The position numbers and the translations under genes were made by a program. The notes beneath the pieces are model-generated. The model was not told the DNA's origin. It saw nothing but the letters and a program-made list of their open reading frames with translations, and ran no database searches. From the NCBI RefSeq assembly GCF_024713945.1, contig NC_134683.1, positions 2,594,501 through 2,658,500 on the forward strand: a stretch of 64,000 nt of DNA, written 5' to 3'. Each line of letters starts with the position of its first letter. Position 1 is the first letter of the stretch. Origin of the DNA: Dermatophagoides farinae. Taxonomy: Eukaryota > Arthropoda > Arachnida > Sarcoptiformes > Pyroglyphidae. This document shows positions 1 through 13,400 of the stretch, piece after piece.

Positions 1-455
<455 letters not shown>

Positions 456-552
456 ATCGGAAAATTGGTGGTTTGATTAATTGATTTTGAATTGATTTTT
501 TTTTGTTTCTTTCACATAACTGGATAATTCATGTCAATGTATTTTTTCGGGG

Positions 553-558
553 AATAAA
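553..558 (+). terminator. poly(A) signal of the HPD gene
   Basis: AATAAA about 100 nt after the HPD stop codon, followed by a T/A-rich stretch. It is the first canonical signal after the gene and lies before the next gene on the same strand. Confidence 0.6.
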
Positions 559-727
559 ATAAAATTTTTTTTTTTTAAAAATGAAAAATGTTTTTTTTCA
601 AATTTACATCATAAGCCAAATACCATTGATGTGGAAATAGTTAAAATCGATCATCATCGTTGTTTTTGTTGCACGCATTGTCAATTCTGTCGTCATTATT
701 GTTTTGAGTAAAATGTTTGATTTGATT

Positions 728-737
728 TTGGCGCCAA
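728..737. promoter_or_regulatory. E2F-like palindrome TTGGCGCCAA upstream of TOP3A
   Basis: The 10-bp perfect palindrome TTGGCGCCAA lies 26 nt before the TOP3A start codon, inside TTTTGGCGCCAATAA. Its TTTGGCGC half matches the known E2F consensus (TTTSSCGC), and E2F commonly drives DNA replication and repair genes, so a role in TOP3A transcription is plausible. A 10-codon upstream ORF (713..745) overlaps it. The 5' end of the transcript is unknown, so the site may lie in the promoter or in the 5' UTR. Binding is inferred from sequence only. Confidence 0.4.
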
Positions 738-762
738 TAATTTAAGAATTGATAATTTCGTA

Positions 763-2972
763 ATGTTTTCATTGATTAAACATTCATTAGTTGTAGATGT
801 ATCGGTTTTATCTAAAAAAATATCTAATTGTTGCCGAAATTTCGCTACTGCCAAAAAGATCATCGAAATGGTCAAAGTTTTGAATGTTGCCGAAAAAAAT
901 GATGTGGCTAAAAATGTTGCTAATATTCTGAGTCGAGGTACGTCAAGACGCCGTGAAGGCTATTCAAAATTCAACAAAATATATGAATTTCAAATGCAAT
1001 TGCCTGCCCTAAGAAATCAACAATGTCAGATGATTATGACATCAGTTTCGGGCCATTTACTCAACTATGACTTTATTGGTGATTATAGTAGATGGAATGG
1101 ATGTGATCCAAGAGTACTATTTTCAGCACCGATCACTACTACTTGTTCAGATCAATGTAAGTTAATCAAACGTACCATTGAACGTGAAGTTCGTGTCTCT
1201 TCATTATTGATTATTTGGACCGATTGTGATCGTGAAGGTGAAAATATTGGTTTTGAAATCGTGAAAATTTGTCAAGCAATAAAGCCCGATATTCGTGTAT
1301 TACGTGCACATTTTTCTGAAATTACTAGTGCTGCCATATATCGAGCCATTAATTCATTGACTGAACCAGATAAAAAAATTTCAGGTATTTGTAAAGGCTA
1401 TTTCATAATAACAATCAATTTATATTTATGAAAATTTCTTTTTTTCAGATGCTGTCGATATTCGACAACAATTGGATCTACGTATTGGTGCTTCTTTTAC
1501 ACGATTTCTGACCCTAGGATTACAACAACTTGTGCCTAATTTAAATAAATGTATTATTAGTTATGGGAGCTGTCAGTTTCCTACTCTAGGATTCGTTGTT
1601 GAACGTTGGAAAGAACGTGAAGAATTTGTACCACAGCCATTTTGGTTTATTGAAGTTAATGTAGAACGTGATAATATTAAATGTACATTCACCTGGGACA
1701 GAAAACGTTTATTTGATCAACGAGCTTGTGCAGCCATAATGACGAAAATAATGGAAAATCCACAAGCAAAAGTGTTAAGGGTGAATAATCGTCGTACATC
1801 TAAATATCGTCCACAACCAATGGATACGGTTACATTTGAACGTTTAGCATCATCAAAATTAAAAATAAACGCCAAACGTGCAATGATGGCTGCCGAACGT
1901 CTTTACAATCTAGGTTTTATTAGTTATCCACGAACGGAGACAAATAAATTTCCACCCGAAATCAAATTGAATGATTTAATTCAAGCACAATGTAATAATA
2001 GACAATGGGGACAATATGCAAATCGGATTCTGGAACTGGGCGGTGCCAATCCACGAAATGGTAATTTTGTTCATTGAAAAATTTCTTTTATCATCATCAT
2101 TATTATTCATTTTATATCGCTTTTGACAATGGAGCTTTTTTTTAAAAAATTATAGTCGATCAATCCTTTTTTTCATTTTTTTTCACTATTTTGCACGTTC
2201 ACTAATGATGTCTATGTCTTTTTTTTTGTTTTTCATTATCATATCATTGCTTTACGGTTGGTTTGTTCGATATTCAAAAGGAAACAAATCGGATCAAGCG
2301 CATCCACCCATTCATCCGACAAAGCCGGCAACAAATCTGACCGATGAAGAACAACGTAAAGTATATGAATTAATAACAAGACATTTTTTGGCCTGTTGTT
2401 GGGCTGATGCAATCGGTGCAGAAGAAACGGTCGATATTGAAATCAATGAGGAAAAATTTCATGCAAAAGGATTGCGTATAATTGAAAAAAATTATTTAGA
2501 AGTATATAAATATGATTCTTGGAGCGAGAAACAGTTACCACAATTTGTACAAGATGAATGTTTTCATCCTAATTCTATCCTGATGAAAGATGGCCATACT
2601 ACAGCCCCGGAGCTATTAACCGAATCGGATTTGATTGCATTGATGGAAAAATATGGTATCGGTACGGACGCCACTCATGCTGAACATATAGAAAAAATTA
2701 AAGATCGTAAATATATTAGCCAAATGGAAGATCGTCGATTGAAACCAGAAGGTTTAGGTATTGGACTTTATGAAGCATATATGGAAATTGAACAAGAAAT
2801 GACTCAACCATTTTTACGTGCACAATTAGAAATAGAATTACAACAAATTTGTAATGGTGATAAAAATCCTGAACAAGTACTCAATAATCAATTGATATTA
2901 TATGAAAAAGTATATCATGAATCATTTCGAAATCGTAATCGATTATTTCAAAAAGTAATTGAATTCGTTTGA
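763..2972 (+). CDS. TOP3A: DNA topoisomerase III alpha (type IA), short form without zinc-binding tail
   Basis: Type IA topoisomerase that passes single strands and, in animals, works with BLM and RMI1 to dissolve double Holliday junctions; a second pool acts in mitochondria. Exons are 763..1384, 1449..2060 and 2281..2972 (introns of 64 and 220 nt, both phase 1), giving 641 residues. The Toprim domain shows LNVAEKND near residue 40 and the acidic WTDCDREGENIGFE at about 152-165. The catalytic Tyr is about residue 367 in FISYPRTETN. GNKSDQAHPPIHPTK spans the second splice junction, and EKYGIGTDATHAEHI follows. The protein stops after the core; animal TOP3A usually continues for several hundred residues with zinc fingers and a GRF-type finger. 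I see no exon for these before 6 kb. Met1 heads a Ser/Lys/Arg/Phe-rich leader resembling a mitochondrial presequence; an internal Met36 (868) could start a nuclear form. Confidence 0.95.
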
Positions 2973-3298
2973 ATGATATCAAATTATCATCATCATCATG
3001 ACCATTTTGCAAATGGAAGCAATGAAATGATAAAAATTTGGCATTTAAACGCCAGAATATCCACTCAATCATCATAGAAATTTTTTTTTCTGTATATTTT
3101 TTATTTATTTCATTTGTTGAATTTTTTTTCTCATTCATTTTATTTGTAATTATTGTACTAAATTCTTGATATCTTTGGATGTCCATTCATCATCATCATC
3201 ATCATCATCATTGTTTTTGTTGTAGTTTTCATCTATGTTTGCAAAATCTATTATTATACAGAATTTTAGACTTTCAATCGACCAAAAAACTAGTGAAA

Positions 3299-3323
3299 AA
3301 TAAATATTTTCTTTCATAATAAA
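3299..3323 (+). terminator. poly(A) signals of TOP3A
   Basis: Two AATAAA hexamers (3299..3304 and 3318..3323), about 330 nt after the TOP3A stop and before any further coding sequence. Confidence 0.45.
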
Positions 3324-6080
3324 AAAAAACCGTTTATTCTGGTCGTTCTGGTTTTTTTTATATAATTCAATTTTCAGTCAATTTTTGAATGTCGGCCACT
3401 TACAGTCCAGTTTTTGTTTGTTTATTTGTGTTTGATGTGAAAAAAAATTGACTAAACCCGTATGGTACCTGAATGGTTTTTATTTGTTTGCAATGACCAA
3501 TAGTATCCAGTATACCAGGGTTTTCGTAGATGTTTTTTTTTCCACCTGACGTTTACGTAAATGTTTGGTTTTCAAATTTTTTTTTCTGTGATGGCCTATG
3601 TATGCATGAAGAATTTTTGTGGAAGAAAAAACAAATGAATTCTATAAAAACAAACAAATAATTGAAAAACCTAATTCTGAAAACTATGTTTACATAAAAA
3701 AAAAGAATTCAATTCAAGTGCAATTTTTTCGTCATCATCAATGTCCAAAAATCTCATGGATTTTCATTTATCCATACGACAGTTGTTGTTGGTGGTGCTG
3801 CGGCTACTGTTGCTGCTAATTTTTGAATTATCGAAATTTTTCATTTAATGATAAAACACGGAATTATAATCAAAATCGATTTACCCAACACACACAAATA
3901 CAGAAACACAAATGTACATGTCATAAGGTACATTTGTATGTTGATTAAATTCCAATCTAATAACATTAGATTATTAGATCTTATAATAAGACAAGAAATG
4001 TTCTTGTTTCTTTTCATTGTATTGATGATTAATTGATTTTTTCAAGAACAAAAAATATGAAAAAGAACAACAACTACAACATCAGTTTAGTATTTCATTG
4101 AAAGAATAAATCGATCCATTATTATGATGATTTCTTATGGATTCTTTTTCATCTTTTTTTATATTTAAATGAAGAAAGAAATGATGTGGTGATGGTATTC
4201 AATGATGAATGTATGATATCTAGTTCTTTTTTTGTTGTTGTTGGAGGAGGAATTAGATAAATCCCTAATGATCATCATCGACGATGATCATGATGATAAT
4301 GATATTAATTTGGTCATTTACGTGATTCAGTTTTTTTTTGCCCATTTCTTGTATAGAATTGACCATAATATTTGTTTTTATGGATTGAGCAACCAAAAAA
4401 ATTCATTTCATCATCATCTATTGATTCTAGGAGGGTACGAATTCATCCAATAAAAAAAATTCTTTTGCGATAAAAATTTTAATTACAAATTTTTCACAGT
4501 TACTCATCAGAAGTTGATTTCAGAACAAAAAACACGATGATGCCAATAATAATAATAATCTATTAATCGAATTTCGTTCGATCTATCTATCTATGTGTTC
4601 ATTAATTTTAATTTTTTTTCCATCCACTAATGATACATTATTCTGATTGTCTGTAATACAGTAGTTGTTGTATAATGATGTTCACTTTGTGTAATTACTC
4701 TGGAACACTCTAGATATGATAATGATGATGATGATGTGTCCAAGAATTTTTTCTTCAATCAATTCATATATACATTAAAAACATAAAGTAATGAAATGAA
4801 ATGTATGCAACAGATGTATTGAATTATGAAAAAAAATGTGCATTGCAAGATATTTGACCATTATTATTATTATGAAATGAAATGAAATGAAATCGAATAA
4901 AAATTAATTGTTTTTTTCCCTATTTCTTCAAGAATATTCTCGTTTGTCAATACAATCGGTTTGTGTGTTGTGTATGGAAAATTTTCATTTTTTTTTCGTC
5001 AATCTTTTTGGTTTTTTTTTTATTATTTCGTAAATGACGAAAAAAAAATTCTATAGAATATATAAGTGAAATGAAATTTTTTTTTCTTCTTCTTCTTCTT
5101 ATCTTCATTTTACCAGTATTATATGTTTTTTTTCTCATCTGGTTACAGGCTGGTACACACACACACACACACACACACAAATGAACAGACTTCCAAATAA
5201 CATAATCAAATAAAAAACACATTTAGATCCAGAAAAGCGCGATATATATAGAATTAGCCAAACAAAAGCAAAATGTGAAGAAAAAAAAATTAAAGACATT
5301 TTTTTTGCTTTTTTTTTCTTCGTTTTCGTTTTCCCCATTATGATTGAATCCTGACGATGATAATGATGATGATGAACCTATGCATACACACACACATACA
5401 CACACACACATCTTTTTTTTACGAAGAAACCAACAGGAACCATATACACTTTGGAGAAATATGATTCGAACTATTCAATCGTGAAGATCCTAGGGCCGTA
5501 TTTTAATTGTCACACACACACACACACATGCAAACACAAACACAAAAACAGATGCAGATGAACGGTATACCCCATTTAATGATGATGATGATGATGATGA
5601 CATTTATTCAATGCCACATGTGGTGACCTGCTTATAGATATATAGTGGTAAATGTGTGTTTGGATGATGACAATGATCACGATGGTCAAAGACTGGCCAT
5701 ATGTAAATCGTTATTTTTTTTAAAAAAAGAAATTGTATTTTAGCAATTCAAAATGTGTGTTGTTCATTCAGTAAATTTTTTTTGTGTATTTGTATTTCAA
5801 TGTCAAAGTTCAAGCACTGATTTTGGTTATTATCATCATCATCCATAGTTGTATCCGGCAAAACGAATGACCAAATACAATGACGACAATTATATGAATG
5901 TTGATTGTCTTGAAAATCATTGGATAGTGTTGACCTTTGATCCGATTGAGCAAAGCAATAGATTTCATTCTTATTTTTTAAGATTTTTATTCATGATTTT
6001 TTTGTTGAATCGTTCATTTGATTAAAGATAGTGAAATCGACGGGATCTATTTTTCCAGTTAGTTTTTTTCCCTACTTTCA
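3324..6080. other. Intergenic region, no gene seen
   Basis: AT-rich spacer with poly-T/poly-A runs, GAT/CAT clusters and three CA/TG tracts (5155..5179, about 5387..5410, about 5512..5527). Open frames here are short or run through the microsatellites. A 52-codon ORF at 5867..6025 (starts MTKYNDDNYM) precedes the next gene but has no good donor to join it; it may be part of a 5' UTR. The CTACTTTCAG at 6071..6080 looks like a splice acceptor just before the next start codon, so the adaptor gene may have a non-coding first exon in this region. Confidence 0.5.
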
Positions 6081-6088
6081 GAAATATC

Positions 6089-6913
6089 ATGAAACGAGAA
6101 TCAGAAAATTTTAAAATATTTGATCATTTCATTTCTTCATTAATTAAATTGAAACATTGGAATAAACAATTTTTTATGAGAATAACAAAAAATGTAGATT
6201 CTCATCAAGACAAGACTTTATCAACAGACCAGAATCCTATTAGTTATTGTGAAAATGGAAGTCACAACCATTCAAACATGATCGATGGACACCATGATTC
6301 AACAATTCCGAAGAAAATGGTGATTATTTTTTATGCTAATGATCATCCAGATTGGTTTGTTCCACAGCAATTCACTGATATTGAACATCATCATCATCAT
6401 CATGATGACAATGATCACTATGGTGAAGTTCTAAAATATCAAAAGTCAAAATTATTATTAGATTTTCTCGACAACAACAACAACAACAACAACAAAAACA
6501 ACGAAATGAATAATGAAAAAATCAAACATTTTGATTATTGTGGCCAAAATATCATCGATGACGCCAATGGAGAATCAACGATTAATGAAATGATGATGTT
6601 TCGAACAAAATTGATCAATGTAGATGATTGTGACAACCATAATGATAATGGTAATGGTGATAATAATATTGATGGCATCTATTATCATCGAAAAAAACAA
6701 ACAACAACATCGAATATATTGACAACGTTGTCTAAATTATACAATGAATTTTATAATGACAGCTACCATGATCATGATGATGATGATGGTGTCATAGTAG
6801 GCGGAGGTAATGAAAACCAAACTACAAATCGTAACCATGCAAATGTAAATATCGATCAATATCGAAATAATGGTCATCGTCATTACAATTCATATCATCA
6901 AAATAGTCATTAT

Positions 6914-6945
<32 letters not shown>

Positions 6946-9900
6946 ACGCTGTCAATGTCAACAATTATCGAATAATAATATTCTTTTTTGTGTAATAATA
7001 AGTGCAAGAATGGTTCAATACATTAATGATGACATGTTTGATTTGGAACAATGTTTGAATTTTTTACATTATTGCCAGAATAATAATAATAAAAATATCA
7101 TTATACACAACCGGCTTCCAAAGAATAATAATAACATATCTCCATTGAATAATCAAATAAATGAAGAAAATGATGGCCAACATCATGGTCTAATAATAGA
7201 ACCTGTGAACGAAATTTCCGGAATGACTAATAATCGAATCGATAACAATAACAACAACAACAACAACAACAATAACATTAACAATGATGTACCGAAGAAT
7301 AAACGAACCAAAAAAAACAAAAGAAAAATGGTAAAGAAAAAATCAAAGATGAATGATAATCATAAAACCAACAATACCATCAACGACCAAAACACTACAA
7401 TCAAACGAAATAGAATTAAAGAATTCATTCATGAAGAAAAAAATGAACATCAACAACAACAACAGCAGCAGCGTGAAGAATGGCCATCGATGGCAAAAAT
7501 CATTACATATGCATTATATGATGAATTCAATGAGATTAATAAGTTTCGAATTAAATACAAACTATATCGTTTTGGTTGTTCATTTATTCCTGTCGCCAAC
7601 AATATTAATATCAAGAAAAATAATGAAATGAAGAATGAAAATGACACCAAGAATATCAACAACAATAATAACAACAACAACAATACCAACAGTTACCAGA
7701 TAAAATATCAAATAGAAAAAAGAAAATCATGCATTGATATTGTTATTGACAATGCTATATGTTTATCAAATGAAAATTTATTCATCCAATGGCAGCTGCA
7801 GTATGAAGAGAAAAAACATAAAAAGATTCAACAGCAACAAAAATGTCATCATTCGAATGATAATGATCATCATGATAATAATGATGATGATGACGATGAT
7901 GATGATGAAATTTTATACGAATCATCAGCATCGTTACTGGAATATCGATGGCCATTGTTTAGAATTTTTCCAGATAAGATTAATGAGGTAAATAGTATAC
8001 AACAACAATATGTTTTTTTTTATCTATACGAATTTGATTATCATTATTATTAGTTTCAGTTTCATATCATTTTTTATTCTGGAGCACATAGAAGCATGAT
8101 AGTATACAATTTGAATAATTTTTTTTTTAACAATAAATCCAAAATCATATAGAGAGAATATTCCGATGATACTCATAAAATTAAAACAGATGTATACACA
8201 CAAAACAACATTTGTGTCGAAATGGTTTTTTTTTTATATTTTCATTCAAAACATATCTAAATCACACACACACACGCCCATATATTCAGGGTTCTGGTTT
8301 TTTTTTTTTTTTTTTTTGTTGATAATTTCTATGAAAAATGACTGTGTCAGTACCAGAATACTCTTTGATGACTTTGTCGATGAATTTGATAAAATTCTAC
8401 CAGTTATAGAACTATACATTAAAAAAAAATTCAAGATGCCAAGAGATAATTCTGAAGCAAAATTTGCTTGAAATCAAAAGAGAAAAAAAATTTCATTTCC
8501 CTTTATCCAGAAAAATGGGGAATGAAAAAAAAATTTGCATTTGTACTTCAGTCATTTTTTTCCATTTCGTGATAATGAAAACATTTGAATTTACAGAAAC
8601 GAAGAATAGATTTGTACCGACGATGAACTGAATTTTTTGTTTGTTCAAAAGATTTATTTTTTAATTTTCTTTATTTCTTTTGATTTTTTTTATAAAAAAA
8701 AAAATTTATTCCCCTAATACCATGTTTATTTTTGCCTGATGATTATTATTAGTTAAATGAAAAAATTCTCATCATTTTTGATGAGAAAATTTCTTGGAAA
8801 CATTATGGAATATCATCATCATCATCATCATCATATTTGCCGTTTTCAATGAATCCTAATCATATTGATGTTCTAATCAATGGACAAAGTACAATCAATT
8901 GGCTTTGCAAGCAATGGATTAATAATAATATTCTTGTCGTACAGATTCCTGGTAATGTTTATTATAATCATGATTTTATTAAACTAAAAAATCTATAAAT
9001 TTTAGATAAATTTTTCGATTATCGATCACGGAATTCTTTTCCATTAAATATGGCCATCATTTTAAATGGACAACATATTCTAGGCAGTCAAATGATTCAT
9101 TATGGGAATCAGATTCGAACCACATCGACAAGAATGAGTGATGCAGAAATGGCAACAATTAAAATCAAGTCTTTGAAACCAAACGAATTGTTATGTCATA
9201 CATTTGGTGTCGATTCTATCGATCAAGTTGATCATTATCTATCATCTTTATTCGATGTAGCTATTCGAAATAGTACAACATCAACATCAAATACACAATG
9301 GCCAACATGGTTTCATTTTTGTGCCGTATATGGATTAGAAAAACTATGTTTGAAATTGTTGAAAAAATCAACTCAACAACAACAATTAAATCAAGCATTA
9401 TTAATTCGTAATTGTTCAGGTTTGACACCGATTGATTTAGCTCATCAATATGAACATCGAAAAATTGTCGAAATGTTCAATGAAATTATGAATAGAATCG
9501 AACAAAAATCTTTGTCCAATACAAATTTAATGTTCTTGAATTCCGGTAATGAATTGATGGCGAAACAATGTTCTGATGATGATGACAATGGCAATAACAA
9601 TGGTAATAATCAATTTCAGCAGCAAACATTTTCAATGGTTGATGGCAATGAACAAAATGAAAAAGTGACTGCAATAACAAACAAAAATGACTTTATTGAC
9701 CAAAATTTTTATCATCATCATCAAAGAATTGATGATGATCCAATTAAATCGACCGTCAATTGTTTATCGTTCAACTATGGAACAGTATCAGAGATGGATA
9801 AAAAACAATTTATCGAATCAAATGTAAAAGGAAATGAAATATCATCATCATCATCATCATTCACATTGCAGCAATCTATAATCGAACAAGAAAATGAAAT

Positions 9901-10702
9901 TGAAAATATTTCAAAACAATATAATCATCAATTTAAGCTCGATAGATTCGATCATCATCATCATTATAATCATAATGTTGGCCATTATAAAAAATTGATG
10001 GCTAACCCGATCAAATCCGGTACTTATACCATTGATGTCATGCCCAAATCTAATAATGAAATTATGATTGAAAAAACGACAAATTTGAATCCTTATGATC
10101 ACATCAAAAACAAATTGGAAATTGCAAATGATCAAACTACAAAAATGCCACAACGACAACAGAAATGTAGTAATCAATTCGAAATAATCGACAACAACAA
10201 CAACAAAAACAATAACAACAATCGTAATGAAAAAATAATGTCATCCAAATATGAACTATTATTACTTATTGAACAATTTAAACAAGGAATTTCGATCGAA
10301 ATGTTTGGACAATTATTCAATGAATGGGAAAAAAAATATTTAGATGTACTTGAAGGACAAATGACGAACGAATTTCTTTATTCATTCAATGAGATTAAAA
10401 AGTTATGTACCAATATTGATTATGATGATGGTGATGGTGATGTCGATGTCGATGTCGATGATGATGACGTCGATAATGTTGATGGTGATGATCAAATTCA
10501 ATTTGAAATTGATGCAAAGAAAAAAGAGTATATTAACTATAATCATTGGAAAAATTATAATCATCATCATCATCATCAGACGCCGATCGAAATGGAAATG
10601 GACAATAAATCATTTCGACAACGATCTTTATCCGGACAAATGAACAGTAATATTAAGATGATCACGGCAATATCTTCAAACATTCAGATCGATTTAGTGT
10701 AA
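6089..10702 (+). CDS. stumps: DBB-domain adaptor protein (Dof/BCAP/BANK family; arthropod Stumps-like)
   Basis: Family members are cytoplasmic adaptors: Drosophila Stumps/Dof acts downstream of FGF receptors, and vertebrate BCAP (PIK3AP1) and BANK1 act in PI3K and B-cell signalling. I infer exons 6089..7987, 8753..8951 and 9006..10702, preceded by a likely acceptor at 6080; all junctions are GT..AG with matching phase (0, 1), giving 1264 residues. A TIR-like region is visible in two blocks, MVIIFYANDHPDWFVPQQF (about 77-95) and ILFCVIISARMVQYIND (about 298-314). The DBB/IPT-like region spans exons 2-3: FPDKINELNEKILIIF, then NNNILVVQIP, then MAIILNGQHILGSQMIHYG. An ankyrin-like segment follows, WPTWFHFCAVYGLEKLCLKL (from about 798). 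Asn, His, Asp and Gln tracts interrupt the first exon, and acidic Asp/Val repeats lie near the C-terminus. I see no YxxM PI3K-binding motif. Start codon and Stumps orthology are less certain than family membership. Confidence 0.82.
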
Positions 10703-10810
10703 AATTGATGACAATTTTTGTATTTTTGTTGTTGTTGTTGTTCATATTGAGTGTTAAATTTCATTAGACGAAATTTTTTTGTTTCTTTTTCTTTCATTTC
10801 TAGCATTGAA

Positions 10811-10816
10811 AATAAA
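10811..10816 (+). terminator. poly(A) signal of the DBB adaptor gene
   Basis: AATAAA 109 nt after the stop codon of the adaptor gene, the first such hexamer downstream. Confidence 0.5.
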
Positions 10817-11112
10817 GAATTCATGGTGGTTTTGTTGTTGTTGTTGTTGTTGTTATTGTTATTGTTCCAGGATCAAAAATCTTGAACTATTGTCATATTT
10901 TTGCATTAATATTGTTATTAGTACCGGAAACATTTTACGGATTCATATTACACATCTTAAAATTTTTAATATTTGAATTTTATTCATTTTTTTTTTGTCT
11001 CTTCACACGAATCAACTCAAATCAACTGCTGTTCTTTATTCTTTTGGCTAATTTTTGATAAAATTTTCTGTTTTGTACCATTTTGTCATTCTTGCATTGA
11101 TTCTCTTTCCTG

Positions 11113-11140
11113 TTTTTTTTTTTTTTTTTTTTTTTTTTTT
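11113..11140. repeat. T28 homopolymer
   Basis: Uninterrupted run of 28 T, the longest mononucleotide run I noticed in the window. Confidence 0.95.
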
Positions 11141-11370
11141 GATATCAAGTGACAGATTTTTCAAAAAAAACAAACAAAAATTTCCACTCATTTGATGTAG
11201 ATGCGAAAGAATTTTAATTTTTCTTTTCCTCTAAAATGAAAAATAAAGATAAAAAAATTTTTTTTTCTGCCGCTTCTGGTTACCATTGGGTTATCATCAT
11301 TTGGAAAAAAAAATTCAATTCAATGTTGTGAAATGAAAACAACAACAACAAAAAAAAAATTATAAATTAA

Positions 11371-11390
11371 ATTCGAATGTACATTCGAAT
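11371..11390. repeat. Perfect 20-bp palindrome
   Basis: ATTCGAATGTACATTCGAAT equals its own reverse complement over all 20 bases, with no spacer. It sits in the non-coding region 30 bp before a strong pyrimidine-rich acceptor (11420). Confidence 0.9.
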
Positions 11391-13242
11391 CCATTTGATG
11401 AATGTAATATTTTTTTTCAGATTCTTTTTGGAAAATGGAAAACAAAAATTCGCCATCACTACACAAGCATTATGTGATGTATCCATGTGATAAAAGTATT
11501 TGTTTTTCAAAAAAAAAAACATCAACAACAACAACAAAATAATCTTCTTTTTTTTTGTTTGTTTGTTGCACTAAAACACACTTGTGATTGATCTTTTTCT
11601 TGTGATTTTTTTGCACTCATTTTTTTCATTCTTGAATCAATTTTTTTTTTTTTTGATTTCCTGTTGTCGAGACGCATAACATAACAACGAAATTGAATCC
11701 AGTAATCAGTTGTTGCTGTTGCTGTTGTCGTGTCGTGTTTTATTTTCTTGTCGCAATGATAATGACAAGTGTAATGATGGTGATGTGATGAGTAAAAAAA
11801 ATTGAAAGAGAAAGAAAAAAAAGTCAATTTTCAATAATCGAAACCATGGAAAAGTTTTAGAAACGATTTTTGTTTTTTCTTTTTTGTTTCGATAAAAAAA
11901 AAATTTATTGATGACGTTATCCACACACACACACACACACGCACAAATAATCAAACGTCATTGGAATCATCAGTTTCTTTATATTTGACTTTTTTGAACA
12001 GAAAAAAAAAGTTTTCAGCTTTGTGTGTGTCTTATCTCGTCACAATGTCATTTGGTTTTGTTGTTGTTGTTGTTGCTGTTATTGTTGATTCGTTCATTAT
12101 TATTCTTGACCAATGGTGATTAAATAGCAAAAAAAAAATTTATCAATATCAATAGAATTTTAAAGTTTTTTTTTCTCGTAATTCGATGCTGAACTTTATT
12201 TTTTTTCTGATTTTTATTATTCAGTTTTTTACTTTTTTTGATTGTGGTTTTTTTTCTGTCTTACACATTATATATAAAACGATACTGCTGCCACTATCAT
12301 ATGTTGTTGATATTTTTGCACCGAAATCCAGAAAAAAAAATTCTTTTACACTTTAAAAATGCAGTATATATATGAGTTTGGAACTTTTCTACTTTTTTTT
12401 TGTTTTCTTCTTCAACGTAAAATGAAAAGTGAGAAAATACAATTCATCAATATTGATAATGTTTTTAAAAAAAATTCTCTCTCTTTCTCTCTATAGGCAT
12501 TCATTGTTCAAAGAATTTCGAATCCAATGAACTGGAACTTTACAAAATATATTCTTTTGTGATAATGAGTGTTTTGTTTAGTTATTTATTTAGTGGCCGT
12601 ATCCAAAAAAAAAGATTCATTTGTATTTGACTACACAAGAAGAAAAAAAATGAAATAACGAATCCTATGAGAACTAAATGAATTTTTTTTTCTGTTGAAA
12701 ATTTTGGTTTGTAAAGTTGAATTTTTAAATATTTTTTTTTTCGCTTATTTTACCCATTTTTTCGACAATTTTTTTTTACACCAACCGTTCGGTTATTATT
12801 GTTGTTGTAGAGTTCCAAAAAATTATTCATCGGTCATTCAAAATTCTGAAAATTCCTGCTAATCATATTGTTTTTGTTTTTTTTTTTCAATCATTTCATT
12901 GAACATTGATGACAGACAGTTTTTTTTTTTTGCCCACTAAACCACAATTTGTTTGTGACCAAGATTCATTTTTCTTTTCTTCTTTTTTCTTCTTCTTTTT
13001 CAATGAAACGATGCGTATAAACGTTAAATGGAGATGAAAAAAATATTATGATGAGAGTCCTGAAGAAAAGAAAAAACTTGTATAAATAAATCCAGAATAT
13101 ATACACAAATTACACAAAACTGGTATATATATAAATGATTATGATGTTAATGATATGGATATATGAAAGAATGAAAAAAAAAATACGAAATCGAGAACAA
13201 AGTTTGTCTTTTCAGAGCTTTTTTGTTTTTCATATCCATAAG

Positions 13243-13273
<31 letters not shown>

Positions 13274-13362
13274 AGAAGAAGCAAAACCAAGCTTGAACAA
13301 ATTACTACGAAACAACAAACAGAATATTGTAGTGATATACGAATAAAAAGTCCAATCTCTCC

Positions 13363-13363
<1 letters not shown>

Positions 13364-13392
<29 letters not shown>
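13364..13392. repeat. (TC)n microsatellite
   Basis: About 14 TC units, continuing after an interruption as ATCTCTCTGG. Confidence 0.9.

Positions 13393-13400
<8 letters not shown>

Noticed and set aside
6822-7689. Antisense ORFs opposite the adaptor gene
   Set aside because: Shadows of CAT/AAC repeat codons in the real coding exon.
8166-8471. ORF inside the first intron of the adaptor gene
   Set aside because: Joining 7987 directly to 8753 gives a phase-0 product matching the DBB pattern (FPDKINE|LNEKILIIF), so this stretch is intronic. A cassette exon starting near 8361 is not excluded.
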